A stretch of DNA of 64,000 bases, from positions 186,001 through 250,000 of the forward strand of contig NZ_JAJGBN010000006.1 in assembly GCF_020782875.1 (NCBI RefSeq), written 5' to 3'. The first letter of the stretch is position 1, and each line of letters begins with the position of its first letter. This document shows positions 33,785 through 41,946 of this stretch, piece by piece. The notes under the pieces were generated by a model, which was not told the DNA's origin, did no database searches, and worked only from the letters and a program-made list of their open reading frames with translations. The DNA comes from Allomuricauda sp. M10 (GTDB taxonomy: Bacteria; Bacteroidota; Bacteroidia; Flavobacteriales; Flavobacteriaceae). A program made the translations under genes and the position numbers.

Positions 33785-33866
33785 GCCTTGGTGGCGGAAT
33801 TGGTAGACGCGCTGGATTCAAAATCCAGTGTCTTCGGACGTGTGGGTTCGATTCCCACCCAAGGTA
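33785..33866 (+). tRNA. tRNA-Leu, anticodon CAA
   Basis: An 82-nt class II tRNA. The acceptor GCCTTGG pairs with CCAAGGT (one G-U pair) plus discriminator A. The anticodon arm is CTGGA-TTCAAAA-TCCAG, giving CAA (codon UUG). A long variable arm follows, as expected for leucine. The T-arm is GTGGG-TTCGATT-CCCAC. The CCA end is not encoded. Confidence 0.95.
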
Positions 33867-33871
33867 CAGGT

Positions 33872-33900
33872 AAAAGCCGAGATTTTCTCGGCTTTTTTTA
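33872..33900 (+). terminator. Terminator of tRNA-Leu
   Basis: An 11-bp stem (AAAAGCCGAGA / TCTCGGCTTTT) with a 3-base loop and a T-run, starting 6 bp after the tRNA. Confidence 0.92.
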
Positions 33901-33977
33901 TGCTCTTTCCTAAGATATTGGAACAATTGTGATGACATTTTTCTTTTTACCCGATATCAAGAAAAAGCATAATCATC

Positions 33978-34745
33978 ATGAAAACCATTCAAACTTTAAT
34001 TGCCACTTTTATTTTTCTTTTTTGCCTTAGCTGTAGTTCGGATTCCGATGATGGACGCATCAATGCAGAACCTCAGGGTCTTTGTGCCAATGTAACCGGT
34101 ATCACTGGTATTTATTGGGAATTTGCCCATTCCATTCCAGCTCCTTTGGCGCAGGTCCCGGTCATTAAAAACCCAGGCGGACAGTTTATCCACAGCTTGC
34201 AACCACTGATCGGGTTCACGTACCCAACAGGTTTTTCCGCCTTTGAGGTAACGGATGCCCAGACGGCTACGCTAGGGGTCAATTTGGTACGGAATGACAA
34301 TGCAGTGGTTTTCCGCTGGATTCCGAATACCCAAGCTGCCGGTCAGGTATCTGCAACGAGCATCATTAGCAATGAGATCAATGGGGTTTTTGCCCACTAC
34401 GGATTTTCTGGTACTCCAGAAGTGCTTTGCACCACCACGGCCAACAATACTTTTGAAGGTATTTCGTCCCAGTTCACTGCCCGTTTGCTCCGTTTTGATG
34501 GCATTACGGCTCAAATATGGGTGCGTTCCACCTATGCGGCAGGCGGTACTTTTTCGGCCATTTCAGTGACCACAGCACCGACCGGCGAATATGAAACCCA
34601 GGTTATGGACACCTTTTTCCCCATTAACTTTCAGCTATTTGTGGGAAGGGACGGCACTTTTGTGGATAATGACAACGACGGTGTTCCCGCCAATGAGGAT
34701 CCCGACGATAACGATCCCAATATTCCGAACAATACCGGAGGATAG
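33978..34745 (+). CDS. Surface lipoprotein of unknown function
   Basis: A 255-residue predicted lipoprotein: hydrophobic core and lipobox FLFCLSC, followed by an acidic SSDSDDG stretch of the type that directs Bacteroidota lipoproteins to the surface. The middle is rich in beta-strands and small residues and not recognised. The last 25 residues (DNDNDGVPANEDPDDNDPNIP) resemble a calcium-binding thrombospondin type 3 repeat. Found just after the tRNA gene, with its own terminator. Confidence 0.75.
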   Translation: MKTIQTLIATFIFLFCLSCSSDSDDGRINAEPQGLCANVTGITGIYWEFAHSIPAPLAQVPVIKNPGGQFIHSLQPLIGFTYPTGFSAFEVTDAQTATLGVNLVRNDNAVVFRWIPNTQAAGQVSATSIISNEINGVFAHYGFSGTPEVLCTTTANNTFEGISSQFTARLLRFDGITAQIWVRSTYAAGGTFSAISVTTAPTGEYETQVMDTFFPINFQLFVGRDGTFVDNDNDGVPANEDPDDNDPNIPNNTGG

Positions 34746-34763
34746 GATTTCTCTTTAAGTTAG

Positions 34764-37700
34764 TTAGTTGTTTGAGTTTGCCCCCGTTTTTGCGGGGGTT
34801 TTCTTTTTACGGAAAATCAGGGCAAGGATTAAAAGCGACATCAAAATAATGGCCCAAACCATCCAGTGTGTAGATTGGTGAAGTTCGATTGGAGCGGCAT
34901 CTCCCATCAACACTAGGCCCGCCCAATATTGTGGGTGCAGGGTGCGCCCTTCGGATTGTTTTAAATAATCCAACTTTGCCAAACGTATGGCCTCGTCCTT
35001 GCGTTTTCCTTTGGAAAGATAGTGGTAGAAAGAAGCCAGGATTTCCGCGCTGGATTTTTCATCGATTTGCCACAAACTGGTCAAAATGCTTTCACTACCG
35101 GCATAGTTGAAGGCGTGGGCCAAGGAAATCATTCCTTCCCCAGGTTGATAGGTAGGTTTGCCAGTCTCGCAGGCGGTTAAAATGGCCAGATTGGAACTCA
35201 AATTTTCATTATAAATTTCGTAGGTGTAGAGATAATTGTCGTTGATGTCGACCATGTCCGTAGTGTTTTTGGCAAAGACCAATCGAGAGAGTTCTGGGGT
35301 CAAGTTATTGGATTCGGCATGGGTAGCAATATGGATGATCTTGTGTTCCTTCGCCATTTTCGAAAACACTTGTTTGGATGCCTTTTCATTCAAAAACGTA
35401 TCGCCATGAAACACTTTTCCGAATTTTTTGGCCAGGTTGTAGCTGAAAGGTTGGGGCAACAAGGTGAGATAGGTTTTGTCCAGATAAAGGGAATCCATGA
35501 TGGCCATTTCATAATCACTCTTCATTTGTGTGCCAAACTCGGGTACAAAAGCGATGAAATTCTTTTCAAATTCCAGAACCTTTTGTTGTTGATCCAACAT
35601 GAACAGGCTATAGTTGTACGAAATATTGTATTTGGTCAAAAGACTATTGGTGGCCAATTGTTTCAGGGAATTGATTTTTTTGGGCGTGAGCAGTTCAAAA
35701 CTCAAATTAAAAAGTTCCCCGTCCGGAAAAATGATGACATTTTCTGTCTTTACCTGTTCTTCAAAAGGTTTCCAAAGCTTTGCATACAATTGGTGCAGAC
35801 AGTCGAACAGTTCATCTTCGGGAATACTGTAATCCGAAATCGAGGAAATACATAGGGTTTTAAGGTTTCCCAAGGGAGTCAATCTTGCCTCACCATCATG
35901 GTACACATAAGCATAGGCATCATCCCCATCCGAAAAATAACGAACCAAAGTGGTGGTTGAGGGAACTTGTTTTTCCAGATTATTAAGAGGCTCCAAAATG
36001 GAGGCGTACCTCATTTTATAGTATTCCGGATATTCTTGTTGAAGGAATGTCAAATGATTTTGCCAAGCGATGGAAAGGGAATCCCACTTTGCGGCATTGA
36101 ACAAGGTTTGGTCTTCTTCTACATCGAAAAATGCATCGATCTGTTCCCGTAGCTGGTTTTCTTGCTCGCGGATTGCAGTGGGGGAAAGTGTATTGTTGAC
36201 AAGGTTAAGCCTGGCCCTGATCCGATTGTAAATGGAGGATTCGTTCAGGGTCATGACCTTTTCCAGATACTTGTCCTCATGAGACTGTTGGTACAATTCC
36301 AGATATACCTTTTTGGCGAAATTGAAGATTTCTCTATTGTTTTCGATAAGATTGGCCACACCTTCTTGGGAAGAAACCAAAGATTTACGTTTCTCTACAA
36401 AAGCTGTTGCTTGATCAACCGTTTTTGCCAAATCCTGAAGATTTTTTAAGGAATGGGGCACTAATTGAAATTTGGATTTTGCCAAATACAGTAAAATCTC
36501 GGGTCGATCGCCCCATTGGTAAAGCCTGTCCTGACTTTCCGCTTCGTTTTGTTGGGTGGGCAATAATTGTTCACACAGCTGAACGGTTTTTTCAAAATCT
36601 CCTTTTAAGTAAGAAATCCGGATTTTGGTGAGTAGTGCCGTTTTGGCCAGAAAACTTTCTGGGCCATAGGTTTTTGCCGTTTCGGAATAGGTTTCTTCAA
36701 TCAGGTTTTCGGCCTTGTTGAACTGATGGTCATCGGCATAGGACTGGGCGAGGTTGAATTGCGCATAGACCACATTTTGACTGAACTCATCGGGACTACT
36801 ATTTTTATAGGCCTCCAACGTTTTTTGATAATTGGTAATGGCCACTGAAATACTCCCATCCCTTTTTTCGAGGTCGCCCAAAACGGAATACAGGTTTGCC
36901 GCGTACAACCAGTTGTCTCCAGGAATGGTCTTTAAGGAAGTTTTTGCCTCTTCCAGATAAATTCTCGCCTTTTCTGGATTGCCGCCATAAAGGTAAGCCT
37001 CTCCCATCATCACCAAAGCACTGAAATATTGAACGGTATTGGGAAGAAGGTATTTTTTGGCATGATGGTATCCCAAAGTGGCCACTTGAATGGCCTTTTC
37101 CTTATCTCCCAAATCGTTGTAAAGACTGCCCAGGTTTCGGTAGGCAATGGAAAGATTGCCATGGACTTTTTCAGTAAGGGGATGATTATGGGTGTTTTGC
37201 AGGAAGGCATTGTAGCTTGAAATGCATTTTAATGTGTACTCCATTGCCGCATCATAATCTCCAGCCGTTTGCTTGGCCAAGGTCCAGTTGCCATAGATCA
37301 CACTCGGAAGGTAATATCGGTACTCGGGGTCTTTGTCGTTGGCGTCAATACTTTTGATGGCTTTTTCAAAATAGAAGTTGACACTATCGGGCTTACCCAT
37401 AAAATGCATGAGGGAAGCCTTGTAGTTCAGCACTCGTGGTGCCAATCGGAATTTGGATCTTGGATGGTTGTTCATCACACGAAGCGCCTTTTCGGTTTGG
37501 TCCATTAATTGGTCAAAATCCCCCAACTTTAAACCAATCTCTCCTAAATAATATTCCGATGTAAGTATGCTTTGTGGATCTTGCATCGCTTTGGCAATGG
37601 TGTTGGCCCGAAGAACCGTTTCATTGGCCTGGATGACATCTCCTTGGTCTATTTGGGCAAGACCCATACCCATGAGGGCCTCAAAACGAACGGAATCTGG

Positions 37701-37991
37701 TTGATGGCTGCTCTCCAGATTTTTCAAAAGTTGTTGGGCCTTTTTAAAGCTGGTTTGGTGGTCTTGCAGAAATTCAATTTTGGCGAGGGGGTACACCAAT
37801 TTGCCCAAATTCAATTGGGCATTTTTTTGACCCTTCGCAACTTCTTTGCCAATAATATTTTGTGCTTCCTGAAAAGCATCAGCGGATATGAGGCTGTCCA
37901 GTTTTTTTAGGGTGGGATGTTGTTGTGAAAATATAGACGTCTGCAACAAAAGCGCAAACATCAAGAGAAAAGATGATAGGCCCTTGTACAT
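34764..37991 (-). CDS. Secreted, membrane-anchored TPR-CHAT protease
   Basis: A 1075-residue protein. A signal peptide (MYKGLSSFLLMFALLLQTSIFS) leads into a long TPR array (about residues 30-560), for example AYRNLGSLYNDLGDKEKAIQVATLGYHHAKK. The CHAT caspase-like domain occupies about 720-1040, with catalytic His891 (HIATHAES) and Cys941 (LTACETGKP). One transmembrane helix follows (WAIILMSLLILALIF) and a short basic tail. The protease would thus face the periplasm, held in the inner membrane. CHAT enzymes cut proteins after activation by bound partners. It is the third gene of an operon, 6 bp after the TPR/anti-sigma gene. Its substrate is unknown; the neighbouring membrane protein is an obvious candidate. 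Confidence 0.9.
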   Translation of the reverse strand: MYKGLSSFLLMFALLLQTSIFSQQHPTLKKLDSLISADAFQEAQNIIGKEVAKGQKNAQLNLGKLVYPLAKIEFLQDHQTSFKKAQQLLKNLESSHQPDSVRFEALMGMGLAQIDQGDVIQANETVLRANTIAKAMQDPQSILTSEYYLGEIGLKLGDFDQLMDQTEKALRVMNNHPRSKFRLAPRVLNYKASLMHFMGKPDSVNFYFEKAIKSIDANDKDPEYRYYLPSVIYGNWTLAKQTAGDYDAAMEYTLKCISSYNAFLQNTHNHPLTEKVHGNLSIAYRNLGSLYNDLGDKEKAIQVATLGYHHAKKYLLPNTVQYFSALVMMGEAYLYGGNPEKARIYLEEAKTSLKTIPGDNWLYAANLYSVLGDLEKRDGSISVAITNYQKTLEAYKNSSPDEFSQNVVYAQFNLAQSYADDHQFNKAENLIEETYSETAKTYGPESFLAKTALLTKIRISYLKGDFEKTVQLCEQLLPTQQNEAESQDRLYQWGDRPEILLYLAKSKFQLVPHSLKNLQDLAKTVDQATAFVEKRKSLVSSQEGVANLIENNREIFNFAKKVYLELYQQSHEDKYLEKVMTLNESSIYNRIRARLNLVNNTLSPTAIREQENQLREQIDAFFDVEEDQTLFNAAKWDSLSIAWQNHLTFLQQEYPEYYKMRYASILEPLNNLEKQVPSTTTLVRYFSDGDDAYAYVYHDGEARLTPLGNLKTLCISSISDYSIPEDELFDCLHQLYAKLWKPFEEQVKTENVIIFPDGELFNLSFELLTPKKINSLKQLATNSLLTKYNISYNYSLFMLDQQQKVLEFEKNFIAFVPEFGTQMKSDYEMAIMDSLYLDKTYLTLLPQPFSYNLAKKFGKVFHGDTFLNEKASKQVFSKMAKEHKIIHIATHAESNNLTPELSRLVFAKNTTDMVDINDNYLYTYEIYNENLSSNLAILTACETGKPTYQPGEGMISLAHAFNYAGSESILTSLWQIDEKSSAEILASFYHYLSKGKRKDEAIRLAKLDYLKQSEGRTLHPQYWAGLVLMGDAAPIELHQSTHWMVWAIILMSLLILALIFRKKKTPAKTGANSNN
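34781..34808 (+). terminator. Terminator inside the opposing CHAT gene end
   Basis: CCCCCG (34781-34786) pairs with CGGGGG (34793-34798), followed by TTTTCTTTTT. It terminates the plus-strand lipoprotein gene, while the same bases encode the last residues of the CHAT protein on the minus strand. Confidence 0.85.
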
Positions 37992-37997
37992 AACCGA

Positions 37998-38726
37998 TCA
38001 GTCCTTAAGTTTTTTTATCAATTCCCGACTTTTTTCATCTTTGGCTTTTTCAAGACTTTTTAGGGCTGCATGGGTGTCGCCATTTTTGAGATGGGCAAGT
38101 CCTTGGTAAAAGGCAGCTTCGTTTTTAAATGAAGCGTTATCGTCTTCTACCACCAGATCAAAAAAGGAAATGGCCTTGGTTGCCTCACCGTCTGCCAAAT
38201 ACGCGGAACCCAAAAAGTAATTGAGGGTATCGTTGTCCTTTTTCTGTGCCCATAACTGTTCCCATTTGGTGATGGCGGTTTTGTAATGGCCCTGTTTATA
38301 ATCCACCATGGCTTCATAAAAGTTGTAATTGCTGCTATTTCCCATAACGGTAGGAAGCCCTGGGTCTGCAGTAAAATATTCTTGGTAGAGTTTTTCATTA
38401 GGATTTTTTTGGTAGAGGAGCCATAGGCCCATGGCAACCAAAACTGTAATGACCGCGGCAATTTTATAGATGGGGAAGGTGCGGCCTTTTATTGTTTTTT
38501 TGGATGGCGATTCCAATCCGGTATGAAAGGATTCCATCTGTTCACGAAGCGAAGCTTCCTCAACACTATGGAACAAGGCCTTGAATTCTTTGAATTCCTG
38601 CATCAATTGGGCGTCTTGCTCCAAATTTTCCAAAAATTGGGAACGTTCCCGATGGTCCATTTGGGCCATCAGATACCTTTCAAAGGTTTCTTGGCGTTCT
38701 TGTGATATGTAGGAGCTATCGTTCAT
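37998..38726 (-). CDS. Membrane TPR protein, probable anti-sigma factor
   Basis: A 242-residue single-pass membrane protein. Residues 1-75 are cytoplasmic, helical and charged (RYLMAQMDHRERSQFLENLEQDAQLMQEFKEFKALFHSVEE), like the sigma-binding part of Bacteroidota anti-sigma factors (no zinc HxxxCxxC is visible). The transmembrane helix (IYKIAAVITVLVAMGLWLLY) is at about 87-106. The remaining 135 residues carry two or three TPR motifs (EAMVDYKQGHYKTAITKWEQLW) and would lie in the periplasm. It overlaps the upstream sigma factor gene by 11 bp and precedes the CHAT gene by 6 bp. The anti-sigma role is inferred from topology and gene order. Confidence 0.75.
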   Translation of the reverse strand: MNDSSYISQERQETFERYLMAQMDHRERSQFLENLEQDAQLMQEFKEFKALFHSVEEASLREQMESFHTGLESPSKKTIKGRTFPIYKIAAVITVLVAMGLWLLYQKNPNEKLYQEYFTADPGLPTVMGNSSNYNFYEAMVDYKQGHYKTAITKWEQLWAQKKDNDTLNYFLGSAYLADGEATKAISFFDLVVEDDNASFKNEAAFYQGLAHLKNGDTHAALKSLEKAKDEKSRELIKKLKD

Positions 38727-39291
38727 TGTTCTTGATTTGAAGGCTTAGGCTTCTCAGCTTTTCCATGCAACGGTATTTTTGGTTGCGCGCTGAATGGGGA
38801 GCCATTCCCATCTCTTTTGAAATTTCTTCCATGGACCTCCTTTCAAAATAAAACAACTGAAGGAGGGACCTGCAATTTTCACCCAATTGATCAAAAGCAG
38901 TCTGCATGGCACTTCTGTTCTGTTCTTCCTCAAGAATGTCATCCTTGGGCATGGGGTCATCCTGCACCACCTTTAAAAAGGATTGTGAATCCGTGTTGAT
39001 GGTTTTTTTATACTTCGATGATCGTAAAAAATCGGTCCATTTGTTCTTGGCTATGGTAAAAAGATATCCGGAAACATTTCCTTCCAAAAACCTTTCTTCC
39101 TTGATGTTCCTCCAACAGGCCACAAATGCCTCCTGGAAAGTATCCTTGGCCTGATCTTCATTACCATTGTTCTTTAAGATATGGGCACGCACTTTTGGAT
39201 ACACTTCTTGGTAGATTGTCTGCATGGTTTCCGAATCGTTTTTTCTGAAACCACTGACTGCTTTGTCTACCTTTTGGTGTGTATTCCCCAT
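38716..39291 (-). CDS. ECF sigma factor of RNA polymerase
   Basis: A 191-residue sigma-70 family ECF factor. Region 2 (about 20-100) includes AKDTFQEAFVACWRNIKEE and GNVSGYLFTIAKNKWTDFLR, the core-binding and -10 recognition helices. Region 4 (about 125-185) includes LGENCRSLLQLFYFERRSMEEISKEMG and the recognition helix MAPHSARNQKYRCMEKLR. There is no extra C-terminal domain. The start codon is inside a 14-bp inverted repeat. It is the first gene of a three-gene operon with the probable anti-sigma and the CHAT protease. Confidence 0.92.
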   Translation of the reverse strand: MGNTHQKVDKAVSGFRKNDSETMQTIYQEVYPKVRAHILKNNGNEDQAKDTFQEAFVACWRNIKEERFLEGNVSGYLFTIAKNKWTDFLRSSKYKKTINTDSQSFLKVVQDDPMPKDDILEEEQNRSAMQTAFDQLGENCRSLLQLFYFERRSMEEISKEMGMAPHSARNQKYRCMEKLRSLSLQIKNNER

Positions 39292-39315
39292 ACTTTGTTG
39301 GAAAGTATGGGGAAT
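39283..39315 (-). promoter_or_regulatory. 14-bp perfect inverted repeat enclosing the sigma factor start codon
   Basis: ATTCCCCATACTTT (39283-39296) and AAAGTATGGGGAAT (39302-39315) are exact reverse complements, 5 bases apart. In the mRNA the hairpin includes the AUG (39291-39289) in one arm and the region just upstream in the other, so it could block translation start. No T-run follows, so it is not a terminator. It could instead be the operator of a dimeric DNA-binding protein. Confidence 0.75.
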
Positions 39316-39359
39316 TTATAAAAAATTAGCAGCCCATCCGTCATTTGATCGTTATGGTT

Positions 39360-41897
39360 TCAATTTTTTGCCCTTAAGTACACCATGACCTTTGCATAGC
39401 CTTCCACCGAACCATATAGACTTTCCATGTTGGCCAAAGTATCTTCATTGGTATTAGGTCCCACATTGAATCCCGATCCTCCACAGTACACTGTATAGTT
39501 AGGTTCCATGGACTCCCCGGGTTCTAGGCTCCACGTATTGGAAGTATAGGAACACGATGGAATCAGATCTGGGATCCGCTCAACGATTCTCATACTTACT
39601 TGTTGCACTTCATATCCATCCGGGATGACCGCCTCGGATGAGTTCCATTTCCACTCACTCCAATATTCCCAATGGGTATAATCAGGGTTTCCCGTAAGTG
39701 GAGAGCTTTTTTTGTCATAGCCTACCTTTGTATAATAGATGAGGACATCATCCCTGTTTTCTATATTTATAGTAGCTTCAATTTCATCAACTAATGTCAA
39801 TTCTGAATCATCCCCGTTAAATAGGGCTGAAGTACTGGAATAGATTTTGGCTGAAACCACTTCAGTGGCATTTGCAGTTTCCCGATCAAAAGTTTCATAG
39901 GATACTGAGAACCCGTCTTCCGAATATGTTGTAACGCTAATGTCAGCACCATTGAGTTTCCCGTAATTTCCCTGTGTTTGCCAAACGACTTTATAGTACA
40001 TTCCGTTACTATTGGTAAGTGGCGCATTATCGGCGTCCACAACCCTCATGGTTAGTTTTGAATCACCGTCTATGGTAATCCCATCGGGCCGAATCTTGTA
40101 TTTTGTGGGACTAATGTTCACTATGGTCGAATCTTTCCCAACAAGAGCACCGAGAAGACCCCCTTCCTCTTTTATATATACCTCTACATAGATGCTGTCA
40201 TGGGCATTTTGGGGCAATGTTCCGTAGTCAGGGTTGCTTTTATATGTGATTTGGTTCGTTCCCGAATTTTCTATGAAGTCACCAAATTTTTCAGTGGTTA
40301 TCCATTTATATAGGTAATTGCTGGTTGTGGTCTGATCAATATCCGGAGAAGTCGCCTTATATTCCACTTGTTCGCCAAGTACGATGCCCTTTTCATATGG
40401 GGAGATACGCACTTTGCTGCGGCTTACAATGGATTCGAATTGCTCGAGTTGAGAGGATTTATAGATATCATCGACAATACGATAGCCGTCAACACTGGTA
40501 AGGATGGCATTGGTGATCGTTAGGGGAGCAGCCAATTTCCCCTTTAAATCTCCGACTGAGGCATATATGCCTTGCTTTTGCAACGGTTTAACGAAAACTT
40601 CTTCGAAAAACCCTTCAATACCTACAACATTGCCAATGAAAGCCTTTGTAAACTCATATAGAGCAGTAATAAATTCTCCCTCATCAATGGCGTCGAGGGC
40701 TCCTGGTGTAGATGCCAATACTGCATTTAATAGCTCTACGCCGGTGTCGACATTTATGGAGGCAATATAAGTGTCCGCTATGTCGCCAACACCTAACAGG
40801 GTTGTAATGCCTGGAATCATAAAATCCAGAAGAAAGGTCTCCAATTGCATTTTCAATAGGGCATCACCTTCTTGTTTGGTATGAATACGGGTGCTTTGTT
40901 TGCCGGGACCCAGTACCCTTATCGCATATTTAGAAGCGTCATCATTATCCAAAAGTTCCAGTTCTATGGGGCCATTACTTTTGAACCCAACATCCGTATT
41001 ATTACCATGACCAATGGCCACATCAATGACGCCGCCTTGTATGGAGGTAATACCGTTTATGGCAGAAATATCCAGTTCAAGGTTTGGTTCAAGAGAGGTT
41101 TCATAACTGGTGATGACTTGATCCAGATCCAATAGTGTCTCAAATTCCCCATTTTTTTTCACGGCCACTTTGTAGAAAAAGGCACGTGCCCTCCTTCGGT
41201 AATAATTGAGGACGTCCACACTTAAAACATTGTCACTATCCTGTACCACCTTAATGCCACTTTTAGTGTCGTTGTTGGGTATGAGCACTTTGTTTTGGAT
41301 ATCGATTACCTTTTTGTTGTTCACTAACTTACTGGCCGCATCGTCTAACCAACTCCTGAAAGTGTCTGACTTGAGTAGTAGGGCATCGGTTTTGTACATT
41401 TCCCCCAATTCGGTGACAAAGGGGTCAATTTCAGCCAGGTCCCTGAATTCATTCAGGAATTTTTCCTTTAACTCGGGCAATCTGAACACTGTTCCAAACC
41501 GGAAAAACAGGGAGGCCTCAAAAGTTGATCGGGCATCTAATATGGGGTGTTCTTTGGAGATGAACCCCATGAGAATGATTTCACCATCGGTGTTCCTTAA
41601 ATAGACCAGGCTTTTTTTGTCCTTTAGGACATTTATACTCGCCGTAAGATCTGATTTTATTTGATATTCACTCAGTACAGTCTCGACGTAGGTGTTTGAA
41701 ATATCCAAACTCATCCCTTCTGGCAGTTCAATTTGGATGTCGATCTCCTCGTATGTCAGGGAAACACTGGAGCCATTGTCATCATCTGTTTGCGAGGTGT
41801 CGTCATCAGGTGGAATGGTGATGTCATCTTTGGAACTGCATCCCATTGTCATACTGAGCAGCAGGATAAGAAAAAGGAATTTGTATGTATTTTTCAT
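39360..41897 (-). CDS. Large lipoprotein of unknown function
   Basis: An 845-residue predicted lipoprotein (MKNTYKFLFLILLLSMTMGC, lipobox MTMGC, then an acidic Asp-rich spacer). I do not recognise the family. Residues about 60-200 are helical with charged surfaces. A middle part (270-470) has many Ile/Val/Asp residues, and the last 300 look like two or more beta-sandwich (Ig-like) modules. The C-terminus has four Cys in a PSCSYTS..VYCGGSGF region, possibly a disulphide pair. It precedes the ECF sigma factor by 68 bp on the same strand and could belong to its regulon or be an independent surface protein. Confidence 0.72.
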   Translation of the reverse strand: MKNTYKFLFLILLLSMTMGCSSKDDITIPPDDDTSQTDDDNGSSVSLTYEEIDIQIELPEGMSLDISNTYVETVLSEYQIKSDLTASINVLKDKKSLVYLRNTDGEIILMGFISKEHPILDARSTFEASLFFRFGTVFRLPELKEKFLNEFRDLAEIDPFVTELGEMYKTDALLLKSDTFRSWLDDAASKLVNNKKVIDIQNKVLIPNNDTKSGIKVVQDSDNVLSVDVLNYYRRRARAFFYKVAVKKNGEFETLLDLDQVITSYETSLEPNLELDISAINGITSIQGGVIDVAIGHGNNTDVGFKSNGPIELELLDNDDASKYAIRVLGPGKQSTRIHTKQEGDALLKMQLETFLLDFMIPGITTLLGVGDIADTYIASINVDTGVELLNAVLASTPGALDAIDEGEFITALYEFTKAFIGNVVGIEGFFEEVFVKPLQKQGIYASVGDLKGKLAAPLTITNAILTSVDGYRIVDDIYKSSQLEQFESIVSRSKVRISPYEKGIVLGEQVEYKATSPDIDQTTTSNYLYKWITTEKFGDFIENSGTNQITYKSNPDYGTLPQNAHDSIYVEVYIKEEGGLLGALVGKDSTIVNISPTKYKIRPDGITIDGDSKLTMRVVDADNAPLTNSNGMYYKVVWQTQGNYGKLNGADISVTTYSEDGFSVSYETFDRETANATEVVSAKIYSSTSALFNGDDSELTLVDEIEATINIENRDDVLIYYTKVGYDKKSSPLTGNPDYTHWEYWSEWKWNSSEAVIPDGYEVQQVSMRIVERIPDLIPSCSYTSNTWSLEPGESMEPNYTVYCGGSGFNVGPNTNEDTLANMESLYGSVEGYAKVMVYLRAKN

Positions 41898-41946
41898 GTG
41901 TTCGGTATTTTGGTTTTGTATATATCGTTAGGAATTCAAAATGTCA

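Noticed and set aside
34764-39291. CHAT gene as part of a CRISPR type III-E or gasdermin defence system
   Set aside because: No gasdermin pore protein, Cas gene or repeat array is nearby, and the CHAT protein is exported rather than cytoplasmic.
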